64,000 nucleotides of DNA from MAG-121220-bin8 sp002700465 (GCA_943789295.1 CALSTO010000002.1:350122-414121); one strand, 5' to 3'; shown: positions 32,861-43,099, numbered from the stretch's first letter. Made by a program: numbers and translations. Notes: generated by a model from the sequence alone, not told the origin.

Positions 32861-32886
32861 AAACCCTACCAATTAAGGTAAGGTTT
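32861..32886 (-). terminator. Terminator of tRNA-Arg
   Basis: On the - strand AAACCTTACC, a six-base loop and GGTAGGGTTT form a 10-bp stem with one G-U wobble, followed by a run of T. It lies just beyond the 3' end of tRNA-Arg and before the DUF1569 gene. Confidence 0.75.
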
Positions 32887-32890
32887 CAAG

Positions 32891-32964
32891 TGATCGCGAG
32901 AGGATTCGAACCTCTGACCGTCTGCTTAGAAGGCAGATGCTCTATCCAGCTGAGCTACGCGACC
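32891..32964 (-). tRNA. tRNA-Arg (anticodon TCT)
   Basis: Acceptor GGTCGCG pairs with CGCGATC (one G-U) plus discriminator A; the T-loop is GGTTCGAATCC. Anticodon stem TCTGC/GCAGA holds loop CTTCTAA, giving TCT, which reads AGA, the main Arg codon in this AT-rich genome. No CCA encoded. Confidence 0.96.
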
Positions 32965-32980
32965 TTTTTTTTGACGAATG

Positions 32981-32988
32981 CAAATGTA
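32981..32988 (-). promoter_or_regulatory. Candidate -7 box of tRNA-Arg
   Basis: On the - strand TACATTTG is an exact TAnnTTTG match, 16 bases before the tRNA 5' end. The -33 region has no clear TTTG. Confidence 0.45.
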
Positions 32989-33035
32989 AAAAAATATGTT
33001 TAAATTTATAGATATAGTTTTATTTAATTTAAAAT

Positions 33036-34364
33036 ATGAATTTACTCTCTACTTTTTTATTTCTACAAAAATTTAATGTAAATCATGAGAATATGAGTAC
33101 TTACGCTTCTATATTACTATGGGTGGTTCCTGGCTTTATGGTTCTGATGACTATTGAGGTTATTTATGGACATTTAACAAATAAACAAACCTATTCTTTT
33201 ATGGATACTTTATCTAGCCTTAGCTCTGGAATAACAAATGTTCTAAAAGACTCTTTAGGTTTAGTTTTAGTTATTTTATCTTACCCTTATATCTTAGATG
33301 CTATAGCTGTTTTTGATTTAGAATCCAGTGTCTTATTATACGTTGTCGCTTTTATTTGTATTGATTTTGCTAGTTATTGGAATCATAGATTAAATCATAA
33401 AGTAAATATATTTTGGAACCGTCATGTTATTCATCATAGTAGTGAAGAATTTAATTTAGCATGTGCATTAAGACAAAGTATTTCAGCGTGGATTGGTTTT
33501 GGGGCATTATTTTTAATTCCTGCTGCTTTTTTTGGAGTTCCTCCTCAACTGATAACACTTCTGGCTCCAATTCATTTGTTTGCTCAATTTTGGTATCACA
33601 CAAGACATATAGGAAAACTTGGTTTTTTAGAGTACATAATTGTAACTCCCTCACAACATAGAGTACATCACGCAATTAATCCAATTTATATTGATAAAAA
33701 CCTATCCGCAATCTTTTGTGTTTGGGATAGAGTTTTTGGAACATTTCAAGAGGAGTTAGATCATGAGCCTCCAGTTTACGGAGTCTTGAAGCCTGTAAAT
33801 ACTTGGAATCCATTACTGATTAACTTTCAACATGCTTTTAACGTAATTCAAGATGCATACCATACTTCAAGTTTCAAAGACAAACTTAGAATATGGTTTA
33901 TGCCTACTGGATGGAGACCCAGTGATATAATAGATAAATTTCCTAGGCCTATAACAACAGATCATTACAATCGTGAAAAGTACAGTCCCAACTATTCATT
34001 TTTTATGAAGTCTACCGCAATCTTTCATTTTGTTTTAATTAATTTTTTACTTTATTTCTTTTTAAGTAATTTTTCAATAATAGAATCTGATTTAAAACTA
34101 GTGTTTGGGTCTGTTATTTTTGTTTCTGTTTTTGGATTTACTTCATTATTAGATTTACATTCTTGGGCACCATTCTTTGAGGTATTTAGATCAATTCTTA
34201 CCATTATTATTCTTTATTCATTTAATGACTATGCTTTATTTATTAATTACCCAACCGAGTTCTTAATGATAGTTTCTTATTTTGCAGTAAGCAGTTTAAT
34301 TTCATTAATTATAATTTTTAATAAAAACAGTTCATACATTAAATTTAATAATGCAAACTCTTAA
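33036..34364 (+). CDS. Sterol desaturase / fatty acid hydroxylase superfamily membrane protein
   Basis: 442 residues with several membrane helices at both ends. The diiron histidine clusters of the family are present: HRLNHKVNIFWNRHVIHHSSE, HLFAQFWYHTRHIG and QHRVHHAINPIYIDKN (the HxxxH/HxxHH pattern). Relatives hydroxylate or desaturate sterols, carotenoids or lipid chains at the membrane. An extra hydrophobic C-terminal region of about 150 residues resembles other Bacteroidota members. Its end overlaps the DUF1080 gene by 14 bp. Confidence 0.85.
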   Translation: MNLLSTFLFLQKFNVNHENMSTYASILLWVVPGFMVLMTIEVIYGHLTNKQTYSFMDTLSSLSSGITNVLKDSLGLVLVILSYPYILDAIAVFDLESSVLLYVVAFICIDFASYWNHRLNHKVNIFWNRHVIHHSSEEFNLACALRQSISAWIGFGALFLIPAAFFGVPPQLITLLAPIHLFAQFWYHTRHIGKLGFLEYIIVTPSQHRVHHAINPIYIDKNLSAIFCVWDRVFGTFQEELDHEPPVYGVLKPVNTWNPLLINFQHAFNVIQDAYHTSSFKDKLRIWFMPTGWRPSDIIDKFPRPITTDHYNREKYSPNYSFFMKSTAIFHFVLINFLLYFFLSNFSIIESDLKLVFGSVIFVSVFGFTSLLDLHSWAPFFEVFRSILTIIILYSFNDYALFINYPTEFLMIVSYFAVSSLISLIIIFNKNSSYIKFNNANS

Positions 34365-35775
34365 AACGTTATTTATATTATTAACATTTTCTAGTATTTT
34401 TTCTCAAGAAAATTGGGTATCCTTAATTAATAATGACAACTTAAATAATTGGGAAATTAAACAAGGCTCAGCTAAATTTATTTTAGAAAACGGAGTTATT
34501 TCAGCAACTTCAATTTTAAACACGCCAAGTACATATTTAGGTACTATAAAAAAATACGACGATTTTATTTTAGAATTTGAAGTGTATGTTGATAATGGTT
34601 TGAATTCAGGTGTTCAATTTAGAAGTTCAAGCAATAACAATGTTCCCGAACATAGTAGAGTTTTCGGTTATCAATTTGAATTAGATACAAATGAAAATAG
34701 AGGTTGGTCTGGGGGAATATACGATCAGTCAAGAAAAAACTTTTTTCTATATCCAATAACTAGAAACGAAAAAGGAAGAAAAGCATTTAAAAATGGCAAG
34801 TGGAATAAGGCTAGAATTGAAGCAGTTGGTAATTCTATAAAAACTTGGATTAACGGAGTTCAGTGCACTAATTTATTGGACCCTCTTTCAAAAAAAGGAT
34901 TTATAGCTCTTCAAATTCATAATATTAATGAAGAGTCTTTAGTTGGTAAAATAGTTAAATGGAAAAATATAAAAATATTAACTGATAATTTAACTCAATA
35001 TTTATCTGAATCTGAAAATTATGCTACAGAAATTAATAATATTGATAATATATTAAGTGAAAATCAAATAAAAAATAATTGGAGATTTTTATGGGATGGA
35101 AAAACATTTGATGGATGGAGGGGAGCCAAGCTTGATGTTTTTCCTAAAACGGGATGGTCTATAAAAAACAATGTTTTAACAGTTTTAGATAGTGACGGCT
35201 CTGAATCCACTAACGGTGGAGATATAGTAACTCTTGAGAAATTTTCAAATTTCGAACTAGAATTAGATTTTAAAATATCAAAGGGTGCAAATAGTGGAAT
35301 TAAATATTTTGTTGATACTAATCAAAATAAGGGTACAGGTTCCTCAATTGGGCTTGAATTTCAAATTTTAGATGATAAAAATCATCCTGACGCTAACAAA
35401 AAATTTAAAGTTTTAGAATATTCAAATGGAAATTGGAATTTTCATAAGCAAGGAATTAAAAAAAACAGAACAGTTGGATCATTATATGATTTAATTGAAG
35501 CTGAAAACTTAAATGAACAAAGATCCAAAAGGCCTGTGCATCCAGAAAGATGGCACAGAGCCAGAATTATAGTAAACAATGGGCATGTTGAACATTGGCT
35601 TGATAACATTAAAGTTCTTGAATACAATAGGTTTTCTCAAATGTTTAAAGCTTTAGTTGAATATAGTAAATACTCTAAATGGGAAAATTTTGGTCAATTA
35701 AAATCTGGACATATTCTTTTACAAGATCATGGAGATAGAGTATCATTCAAAAATATTAAAATAAGAGAATTTTAA
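34351..35775 (+). CDS. Two-domain DUF1080 protein (3-keto-disaccharide hydrolase family), exported
   Basis: 474 residues. Sec signal peptide to about residue 18 (SSIFSQ). Two tandem jelly-roll domains of DUF1080 type follow: the first from about 20 (WVSLINNDNLNNWEI... QFRSSSNNN) to about 205, the second from about 245 (WRFLWDGKTFDGWRG... SGIKYFVDTNQN, WHRARIIVNNGHVEHWLDN). DUF1080 proteins have been shown to act on 3-keto-glycosides. The gene directly precedes an exported Gfo/Idh/MocA oxidoreductase (9 bases), the usual partner in that pathway. Confidence 0.82.
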   Translation: MQTLKTLFILLTFSSIFSQENWVSLINNDNLNNWEIKQGSAKFILENGVISATSILNTPSTYLGTIKKYDDFILEFEVYVDNGLNSGVQFRSSSNNNVPEHSRVFGYQFELDTNENRGWSGGIYDQSRKNFFLYPITRNEKGRKAFKNGKWNKARIEAVGNSIKTWINGVQCTNLLDPLSKKGFIALQIHNINEESLVGKIVKWKNIKILTDNLTQYLSESENYATEINNIDNILSENQIKNNWRFLWDGKTFDGWRGAKLDVFPKTGWSIKNNVLTVLDSDGSESTNGGDIVTLEKFSNFELELDFKISKGANSGIKYFVDTNQNKGTGSSIGLEFQILDDKNHPDANKKFKVLEYSNGNWNFHKQGIKKNRTVGSLYDLIEAENLNEQRSKRPVHPERWHRARIIVNNGHVEHWLDNIKVLEYNRFSQMFKALVEYSKYSKWENFGQLKSGHILLQDHGDRVSFKNIKIREF

Positions 35776-35784
35776 ACTTACCTA

Positions 35785-37131
35785 ATGAAAAACAGAAGAA
35801 GCTTTATCAAAAAATCATCAATGGGAATCATTGGAGCATCTTTGCTTTCTCCTTTTTATAATTCATCTGCAAAAAGTTATTCTAGAATTTTAGGATCAAA
35901 CGATAGAATTACTTTAGCTTTTCAAGGACTTGGAAGAAGATTTCCAGGGTTGTTAAACTCATCTTTAAAAATGAAAAATGTTGAGATTAAATATTTTTGT
36001 GATGTTATGGATAAGCAACTCGATAAGGCCAATCAGAGATATTATAATTTGACTAAACAAAAAGTAAGCTTTGAGAAAGATATTCATAAAATAATTGAAG
36101 ATAAAGACGTAGATGCTTTAATTATTGCCACACCAGATCATTGGCATACTTACGCAGCTTGTAAAGGAATGGAGGCTGGGAAACATATTTATCTTGAAAA
36201 GCCATGCAGTCATAATTTAAGAGAGAGTGAGCTTCTAGTCAATTATCAGAGTTATTATAATAAATCGGTTCAAATGGGTAATCAACAAAGATCATCTTAT
36301 GAAACAGCAGATCTTATAAAATTACTTCACAATGGTATAATTGGAGATCTAAATAAAGCAGAAGCATATTATAATAATAATAGACCAAGAGTGCCTAATC
36401 AAATAAAAGCTCCAATCCCAGATGGGTTAGATTGGGATTTATTTCAAGGACCATCAAAGAGAAAATCTTACACTTTTGATACATGGGACTATAATTGGAG
36501 GTGGTATGGATGGGATTTTGGTACTGGAGAAGCTGGAAATAATGCCACTCATGAACTTGATATTGCAAGATGGGCACTTGACGTTCATTATCCTGAAAGT
36601 GTTGATGTATATTCAAGTAAAAATCATTTTATTGATGATGGTTGGACTATGTATGATACAATGGAAGCAAAATTTCATTTCCCAAATAACTTGAAAATTG
36701 ATTGGAACTGTCATAGTAGAAATGCTCACTTTAGTAGAACATTGGGTGGAAGAGGCACAGTGATATATGGATCAATGGGTTCTGCTTTAGTAAACAGAAA
36801 TGGTTATACTGTTTATGATTTAAATGGAAAAGAAATTAAAAATAGTATTTCAGATGATAAAGAATCTGGCATTCAATTAGGTGGAGGTGGAAACATGACA
36901 ACTAAACATTTTAGAAACTTTTTTAATTCAATAAGAAATGGAGAAAAACTTAATTCACCTATAAATGATGCTGTGATTAGTCAAAGTATGGTACATTATG
37001 CTAATCTGGCACACAGATCTGGAAAATCTTTTAAAATTGATTCACAAAACGGTAATATTATTGACAAAAAAATAAAGAAAAAGTTTTGGTCTAGAGAGTA
37101 TGAGAAAGGTTGGAATCTTACTTTTGTTTAA
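35785..37131 (+). CDS. Exported Gfo/Idh/MocA family oxidoreductase
   Basis: 448 residues with a twin-arginine-type signal (NRRSFIKKSSMGIIGASLLSP). The Rossmann region LAFQGLGRRFPGL lacks the classic GxGxxG but the family core DVDALIIATPDHWHTYAACKGMEAGKHIYLEKP is split over two intact blocks (ATPDHWH and YLEKP with its Lys). NNATHELDIARWALD is the C-terminal-domain catalytic block. Tat export implies a cofactor bound before export and action in the periplasm, probably on a glycoside. The 3' end overlaps the convergent gene by 14 bp. Confidence 0.85.
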   Translation: MKNRRSFIKKSSMGIIGASLLSPFYNSSAKSYSRILGSNDRITLAFQGLGRRFPGLLNSSLKMKNVEIKYFCDVMDKQLDKANQRYYNLTKQKVSFEKDIHKIIEDKDVDALIIATPDHWHTYAACKGMEAGKHIYLEKPCSHNLRESELLVNYQSYYNKSVQMGNQQRSSYETADLIKLLHNGIIGDLNKAEAYYNNNRPRVPNQIKAPIPDGLDWDLFQGPSKRKSYTFDTWDYNWRWYGWDFGTGEAGNNATHELDIARWALDVHYPESVDVYSSKNHFIDDGWTMYDTMEAKFHFPNNLKIDWNCHSRNAHFSRTLGGRGTVIYGSMGSALVNRNGYTVYDLNGKEIKNSISDDKESGIQLGGGGNMTTKHFRNFFNSIRNGEKLNSPINDAVISQSMVHYANLAHRSGKSFKIDSQNGNIIDKKIKKKFWSREYEKGWNLTFV

Positions 37132-38509
37132 TGTTTTTTGAATATTTTTTCGGAACACTTAATAAGAATTTTTCGAACCTTTTCATTACAACTAAATGAA
37201 GTTTAGCTTGAGTATATTTATAAATATACCATGGTAAATTGGGAACATATTCATGAATTCCAGCAATCATGTATTCGTTATTTAATACTGACCTAAATTC
37301 TAACCATCCAAGCGAAGTTCTTTTTACAAGCCATCCACCTGTGATATAAAATAATTTTCTGTTATCATCACTTCTAGATTTTATGACTTTAAGTTCTAAA
37401 AGAGTAATCTTTAAAAAACTAAATTTTATAAAGTTTCCATCATAATTGGCTTTCAAAATATCAGCAAATCTTTTTTTTAGCCAAATTGGATAAATTCTAG
37501 AAACAAAATCCATTGATCTATTACTTGGATTGGCTATTCTTTGAACACTTCTAACAGTATTTTCTTTTTTCTTTCTAGGATAAAATTCTGGATTTTTTGG
37601 AATCCTTTCTTTTGGATATAATGCTTTCTCTACACTATCTTCTACACTAATGTAATCAATTGGTAGATCTACAATATTTTCAGGATTTAATGTCATTTTA
37701 TGTTTTAAGCTTTCTACAAGAGGAGAAACTAAAAACTTACTAGTTCCTGTAATTAAACTTACCCATAGTTTAGATAACCCAATAGTTATAAATGATAATG
37801 AAAATATAAGTCTTTTTTTATTCATTTTTTTTGCAGTTATCTTTAATAAGTCCATATAGGTTATTATTTGATTTCCGCCAATTTCTACAGGTTTATTATA
37901 TGTTGACTCATTTCCAACAGACCATCTTATAATTTGAAGAGCGTCTAAAATATCAATAGGTTGATTTAATGATTTTGTCCATTCAGGACATGCCATTAAT
38001 GGTAGATTTTTAACAAGTTGCTGAACTATTCTAAATGAGGATCCGTTAGGACCTATTATTATACCAGCTCTAATTGAAGTAAGTGGGATGTTTCTAGAAC
38101 CTAGTGTTTTTTCAACTTCGTATCTTGATTTTAAATGTTTGGATATAGTGTGGTCATCTTTTGGAAGTATCCCACCCACATATATAATTTGCTTTAAATT
38201 ACAGTCCTGTGCAGCTCTTGAAAAATTGTCGGCTAACAATATATCAGTATCCTCAAAATCACCTTGATTTAACCTTGTTGAAGGCATCATTGAATGAACA
38301 AGATAAATTGCTATATCCGCACCACGTAAAGCTTTTGTTGTACTAGAAATAGAATATAAATCAACTTGTTTCCAATTAACGTCTGTTGAATCAGGATACT
38401 TTATTTTATTTCTACTTAAGGCAATTATATTGAATTCATGTTTGTATTTTTCAATAAACCATTGTCCTATAAAACCAGTTGCTCCAGCAATTGCAATTGT
38501 TTTTTTCAA
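37118..38509 (-). CDS. NAD(P)-binding SDR protein with DUF2867 C-terminal domain
   Basis: 463 residues. The N-terminal Rossmann fold starts AIAGATGFIGQWF and shows YLVHSMMP and YVGGILP typical of the extended/atypical SDR group. The C-terminal part from about residue 310 (YPIWLKKRFADI... KLFYITGGWLVKRTSLGWLEFR) matches DUF2867, often fused to such proteins. Substrate unknown. It overlaps the following DoxX gene by 4 bp as part of a two-gene unit. Confidence 0.78.
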   Translation of the reverse strand: MKKTIAIAGATGFIGQWFIEKYKHEFNIIALSRNKIKYPDSTDVNWKQVDLYSISSTTKALRGADIAIYLVHSMMPSTRLNQGDFEDTDILLADNFSRAAQDCNLKQIIYVGGILPKDDHTISKHLKSRYEVEKTLGSRNIPLTSIRAGIIIGPNGSSFRIVQQLVKNLPLMACPEWTKSLNQPIDILDALQIIRWSVGNESTYNKPVEIGGNQIITYMDLLKITAKKMNKKRLIFSLSFITIGLSKLWVSLITGTSKFLVSPLVESLKHKMTLNPENIVDLPIDYISVEDSVEKALYPKERIPKNPEFYPRKKKENTVRSVQRIANPSNRSMDFVSRIYPIWLKKRFADILKANYDGNFIKFSFLKITLLELKVIKSRSDDNRKLFYITGGWLVKRTSLGWLEFRSVLNNEYMIAGIHEYVPNLPWYIYKYTQAKLHLVVMKRFEKFLLSVPKKYSKNIKQK

Positions 38510-38859
38510 AAATCAATATTTAAATAATTAAGTAATATAAATAAGTTTATTATAATATAAATAAATGCTGGACTAGATTTAATAATTCCATCTTTAACAA
38601 TTAATCTTAAAATAAAACCCAAACACATTAACACTGTAAGGCCAAAAGAAGATAATAGTGTCATTAAAGGAAAATAAAAACCTAAAAATAAACCAAATCC
38701 ACCCGTTAATTGAGCGCAACCAACTACGACTCTGAATTTAGAAATACCCCAACGATTGAATTCAGATTTCATTATATTAGATGTGAAAGACATGATTCCA
38801 TAAAAAATAAACGAGAAAGCTGAAAAAATTTGCAATATTTCTGGAATCAAAGCTTTCAT
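38506..38859 (-). CDS. DoxX-like membrane protein
   Basis: 117 residues with four hydrophobic helices and the short motif FRVVVGCAQLTGGFGLFLGF, which resembles the DoxX/SURF4-type GxxElxgglgL block. It precedes the SDR gene with a 4-bp overlap. DoxX proteins have been tied to redox or quinone-linked roles; nothing in this copy specifies the partner. Confidence 0.65.
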   Translation of the reverse strand: MKALIPEILQIFSAFSFIFYGIMSFTSNIMKSEFNRWGISKFRVVVGCAQLTGGFGLFLGFYFPLMTLLSSFGLTVLMCLGFILRLIVKDGIIKSSPAFIYIIINLFILLNYLNIDF

Positions 38860-38899
38860 ATAAAAATCTATTTGTTAACTTAAATAATAATTTTAATAT

Positions 38900-40783
38900 A
38901 TGAAGAATCTTTATAATATACTGGTTTTAATTACTATACTTTTTAGCTCAAGTTTTGTTAATTCTCAAGATGACATACTTTCTAAAATAAATGAAATTGG
39001 AACCCTTGAACAAAAAGTTATGATGCCTATGCGAGATGGTGTTAGGCTAGCTACTGACATTTATATTCCAAGATCTGATAAAAAGGTTCCAATAATTTTT
39101 TCAAGAACCCCTTACAATTTTAATTCTTGGGGAGATGGTGAAGAAAAAAACCGTACACACCAAAGAGCTTATGAAGCTTTAAAAAGAGGATATGCTTATG
39201 TTGTTCAAAATGAAAGAGGTAGATATTTTAGTGAAGGTGAATGGGATATTTTAGGAGTCCCTTTAACAGATGGATATGATGCTTTTTCATGGATGAGTGA
39301 ACAATCTTGGTCTAATGGTAAAATAGGTACTCTTGGATGCTCCTCAACTGCTGAATGGCAAATGGCGGTTGCAGCTTTAGATCATCCTTCTCATGCTGCT
39401 ATGGTCCCTCAGGGTTTTGGTGCTGGAGTAGGAAGAGTTGATGATTTTTTTGAACAAGGAAATTGGTATAGAGGAGGAGTAGAACAATTGTTATTTGGAA
39501 CATGGTTATATGGAGTTGAACATGATAAGTTTAAGCCAAGAATTCCTGCAGGTGCATCCCAAGAAGATTTAATTAGAATTTCAAGATTTTATGATTTAGC
39601 ACCTGAAAACCCACCAGTTGATTGGGCTAAAAAAATTAAACATTTACCACTACAAGATCTTCTAAAAAACGTTGGAGGAAAGAAAGAGATTTTTGATAAA
39701 ATGATAAAAAGAAAGCCAAACGATAAAGATTGGTACAAAGGAGGCTTATACCACGACAATATGGATTTTGGCGTTCCAAGTTTTTGGTTTGTTTCGTGGT
39801 ATGATGTTGCAACAACTCCAAACATTGCTTTATTTAATCATGTTAGAAAAAATTCAGTAGATCAATTCGTAAATGATAATCAGTATTTGGTTATAGCTCC
39901 TACATTACATTGTGGATTTACTAGAGCCACTGAAAATACAATTGTTGGTGAAAGAAGTGTGGGAGATGCAAGATTAAATTATGATGAACAGATTTATGAT
40001 TGGTTTGATTTAATGCTAAAAGAAAAGCAAAACGATTTTAAAGAAAATACACCAAGAGTTCAATACTATACTATGGGTTCTAATAAATGGCAAAGTTCTG
40101 AAGTTTGGCCACCAGAAAATATCGAGATGACAACTTTTTATTTAAGCAGTAATGGTAGTGCTAATACTATGTATGGTGATGGAAAACTAACCACTCTAAA
40201 AAGAAAAATCAATAATAAATCAGATTCGTTTATTTACAACCCATTGGATCCAGTAACTTCGAACGGAGGAGGAGTATGTTGTATGGGTAATGCTGTAAAA
40301 GGAGGAGCATTTGATCAACAAGAAGTTGAAACAAGGGACGACGTACTTGTTTATACTTCAGAAACTCTAAAAAATGGATTTGAAGTCACTGGATTTATTA
40401 ATTCTTCAATTTATATTTCGTCTGATGTGAAAGACACGGACATAACTATTAAGTTAATAGATGTCTATCCTGATGGAACAGCTTATAATATTGATGAGAC
40501 AATTCAAAGAGTTAGATACAGGGAAGGTTATGATAAAGAAGTATTTATGGAAAAAGGAAATGTATACAAAGTAGATTTATCCCAAATGTCAACCAGTAAT
40601 TATTTTAAGAAAAACCATAAAATTAGAATTGAAATTTCGAGCAGTAATTTTCCAAGGTTTGCTAGAAATTTAAATACTGGCGGTGATAATTTTAATGAAT
40701 CCAAAGGAATTATAGCTAAAAACACAATTCATCATTCAAAAAAATATCCCTCAAGTATAACACTACCAATTGTTAAGCAATAA
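38900..40783 (+). CDS. Exported CocE/NonD family hydrolase (X-Pro dipeptidyl-peptidase S15 type)
   Basis: 627 residues with a Sec signal peptide (to about 22, FVNSQ). The alpha/beta-hydrolase domain begins VMMPMRDGVRLATDIYIP, with the nucleophile elbow GTLGCSSTAEWQ (Ser near residue 150) and late Asp/His. The C-terminal jelly-roll domain from about 400 is the S15 lid (STSNYFKKNHKIRIEISSSNFPRF). Relatives cleave cocaine-type esters, glutaryl-beta-lactams or Xaa-Pro peptides. The substrate here is unknown. Confidence 0.85.
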   Translation: MKNLYNILVLITILFSSSFVNSQDDILSKINEIGTLEQKVMMPMRDGVRLATDIYIPRSDKKVPIIFSRTPYNFNSWGDGEEKNRTHQRAYEALKRGYAYVVQNERGRYFSEGEWDILGVPLTDGYDAFSWMSEQSWSNGKIGTLGCSSTAEWQMAVAALDHPSHAAMVPQGFGAGVGRVDDFFEQGNWYRGGVEQLLFGTWLYGVEHDKFKPRIPAGASQEDLIRISRFYDLAPENPPVDWAKKIKHLPLQDLLKNVGGKKEIFDKMIKRKPNDKDWYKGGLYHDNMDFGVPSFWFVSWYDVATTPNIALFNHVRKNSVDQFVNDNQYLVIAPTLHCGFTRATENTIVGERSVGDARLNYDEQIYDWFDLMLKEKQNDFKENTPRVQYYTMGSNKWQSSEVWPPENIEMTTFYLSSNGSANTMYGDGKLTTLKRKINNKSDSFIYNPLDPVTSNGGGVCCMGNAVKGGAFDQQEVETRDDVLVYTSETLKNGFEVTGFINSSIYISSDVKDTDITIKLIDVYPDGTAYNIDETIQRVRYREGYDKEVFMEKGNVYKVDLSQMSTSNYFKKNHKIRIEISSSNFPRFARNLNTGGDNFNESKGIIAKNTIHHSKKYPSSITLPIVKQ

Positions 40784-40800
40784 TTAATATATTAGATTTT

Positions 40801-42492
40801 ATGGAAATGAATTATGATGCAATTGTAATTGGGACTGGAATAAGTGGTGGATGGGCTGCAAAGGAACTTTGTGAAAAAGGGTTAAAAACTCTTGTTTTAG
40901 AAAGAGGAAGAATGATAAAACATGTAGAGGATTATAAGACAGCTAATAAAGAAGATTGGGAATTTCCCGCAGGTGATGTTATTACTCAAGAAATTGAAAA
41001 AAGACAACCCAAACAAAGTAGAACAGGTTATGTAAATACGGAATCAACAAAAGATTTCTTTGTTGATGATATTGAACATCCTTACAATGAGAAAAAAAGA
41101 TTTGATTGGATTAGAGGATATCATGTTGGAGGAAGGTCACTGCTTTGGGCAAGACAAAGTTATAGATTAACTCCTTTTGATTTTGTAGCTAATAAAGAGG
41201 ATGGATATGGTGTTGATTGGCCAATTAGATATAAAGATTTAGCACCATGGTATGATTACGTTGAAAATTATATTGGAGTTAGTGGAGAGAATTTAAATTT
41301 AAATCAATTTCCAAATCAAAAACTTCTTAAACCAATGGAATTAAATTGTGTTGAAAAAGTTTTACAAAAATCAATTTCTGAAGAATATTCGAATAGACAC
41401 ATGACAATTGGTAGAGTTGCTCATATAACTGAAGGAACAAAACCAGGACTAGGTAGATTAAATTGTCAATTTAGAAACAGATGTAGAAGAGGATGTCCAT
41501 TTGGAGCCTACTTTAGTAGTAATTCTTCTACTCTCCCAGCAGCTGAAGCAACTGGAAATATGACATTGAGACCTAATTCAATTGTATATGAAATAATTTA
41601 TGACGAGTCAAAGAAAAAAGCAACAGGCGTCAAGGTTATAGATTCAGAAACTAATTTGACTTATGAATTTAAATCTAAAATTATTTTCATGTGTGCTTCC
41701 ACTGTACCTACTACTTCTATTTTAATGCAATCAAAATCTAATAGATTTCCAAATGGACTTGGGAATGATTCCGGTGAACTTGGTCATAATATAATGGATC
41801 ATCATTTTCAAATTGGAGCGGATGCTACATTTGATGGTTTTGAAGATAAATACTATACTGGAAGAAGACCAAATGGTATTTATATTCCAAGATTTCAAAA
41901 CATTGGTGGTAAAACTAAAAACAAAAATTTTTTAAGAGGATATGGTTATCAAGGTGGAGCAAGCAGAACAGATTGGAGTGAATATGTAAAAGAAGCATCC
42001 TATGGTGAAAAATTGAAGCAAGCAGTTATAAAACCAGGTGAATGGACAATGGGTTTAAATGGTTTTGGAGAAGTACTGCCGTATCACGATAATAAGATTT
42101 TTTTAGATTATAATAAAACTGATAAATGGGGACTTCCTACTGTAACATTTGATGCTAAACTTAGAGAGAACGAATTAAACATGAGAAAAGATATGCAATT
42201 TCAAGCGATGGAAATGCTGGATAAGGCTGGCTTTAAAAATGTTAAACCATATGAAAGTTCATATGGTCTAGGATTAGGTATTCATGAAATGGGTACCGCA
42301 AGAATGGGCAGAGACCCTAAAACTTCAGTTCTTAACGCTTTTAATCGAATTCATTCAGTAAAAAATGTATATGTTACTGATGGATCATGTATGACATCTT
42401 CTGGAAATGTAAATCCATCCCTAACCTACATGGCTATAACTGCAAGAGCAGTTGATCATGCTGTCAAGGAACTTAAAAACAATAAAATTTAA
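40801..42492 (+). CDS. GMC family FAD oxidoreductase, catalytic subunit
   Basis: 563 residues. The FAD-binding DAIVIGTGISGGWAAKEL is at the N terminus, followed by HVGGRSLLWARQSYRL (GMC signature 1) and the late HEMGTARMG and GNVNPSLTYMAITARA (active-site His and FAD). A Cys-rich segment NCQFRNRCRRGCPFGAY resembles the iron-sulfur-type motif of membrane-linked GMC sugar dehydrogenases. No signal peptide is present, so export would depend on the Tat-signal partner encoded 2 bases downstream, as in gluconate/glucoside dehydrogenases. Confidence 0.88.
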   Translation: MEMNYDAIVIGTGISGGWAAKELCEKGLKTLVLERGRMIKHVEDYKTANKEDWEFPAGDVITQEIEKRQPKQSRTGYVNTESTKDFFVDDIEHPYNEKKRFDWIRGYHVGGRSLLWARQSYRLTPFDFVANKEDGYGVDWPIRYKDLAPWYDYVENYIGVSGENLNLNQFPNQKLLKPMELNCVEKVLQKSISEEYSNRHMTIGRVAHITEGTKPGLGRLNCQFRNRCRRGCPFGAYFSSNSSTLPAAEATGNMTLRPNSIVYEIIYDESKKKATGVKVIDSETNLTYEFKSKIIFMCASTVPTTSILMQSKSNRFPNGLGNDSGELGHNIMDHHFQIGADATFDGFEDKYYTGRRPNGIYIPRFQNIGGKTKNKNFLRGYGYQGGASRTDWSEYVKEASYGEKLKQAVIKPGEWTMGLNGFGEVLPYHDNKIFLDYNKTDKWGLPTVTFDAKLRENELNMRKDMQFQAMEMLDKAGFKNVKPYESSYGLGLGIHEMGTARMGRDPKTSVLNAFNRIHSVKNVYVTDGSCMTSSGNVNPSLTYMAITARAVDHAVKELKNNKI

Positions 42493-42494
42493 TA

Positions 42495-43091
42495 ATGAAC
42501 AGAAGAGATTATTTAAAAAAAGTTGGAATAGGAGTTGGAGCATTAGCTGTTTCTCCATTTACTATTAGTTTATTTCAGTCTTGTCAAAGTGACTTGGGTT
42601 GGAACCCAGTATTTTTTAAAAATGAACATATTCCTTTCTTATCTGAACTTTCTAATTTAATAATACCCAGCTCAAATGAAATACCAGGAGCCAAGGAATT
42701 AAATCTTTTAAGATTTGTTGACACTTATATTTCAAAAGTTTTATCAAAAGATGAAAAAAAAACATTTAATAATTCTTTTGATGGGTTTAAATCGGAGTAT
42801 TTAAAATCATCAAATTTAAGTCAGATTGATTTAACCACTTTAAATTCATTATTAGATTATTTTTTGGTAAGAAATAAATCTAAGCACAATATTTGGATTA
42901 ATAACTTTATGAACAGCGGAGAATCACTTTCATTTGTTTTTCTAAATTCATTTAGAAAACTTTTAATAAATGCTTTTAAAACAAATCAATTTATTGGCGA
43001 AAAAGTATTAGTTTTTAGACCAATTCCTGGTGAGCAAAAGGGTTGTGTCGATTTAGAAGAAGCTACCAATGGAAGAGCTTGGACTATTTAA
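42495..43091 (+). CDS. Gluconate 2-dehydrogenase subunit 3-type protein
   Basis: 198 residues with a twin-arginine signal (NRRDYLKKVGIGVGALAVSPF) and a Cys after it (SC). The body matches the small subunit of FAD sugar dehydrogenases: IIPSSNEIPGAKELNLLRFVDTYIS, later FRPIPGEQKGCVDLEEATNGRAWTI. It is thought to carry the cofactor-loaded GMC subunit through Tat and stay bound to it. Gene order with the GMC gene supports a two-subunit enzyme. Confidence 0.85.
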   Translation: MNRRDYLKKVGIGVGALAVSPFTISLFQSCQSDLGWNPVFFKNEHIPFLSELSNLIIPSSNEIPGAKELNLLRFVDTYISKVLSKDEKKTFNNSFDGFKSEYLKSSNLSQIDLTTLNSLLDYFLVRNKSKHNIWINNFMNSGESLSFVFLNSFRKLLINAFKTNQFIGEKVLVFRPIPGEQKGCVDLEEATNGRAWTI

Positions 43092-43099
43092 TTTAAATT

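Noticed and set aside
33451..33675. Open frames on both strands inside the sterol desaturase gene
   Set aside because: They overlap the His-box region of a well-supported gene and have no motifs of their own.
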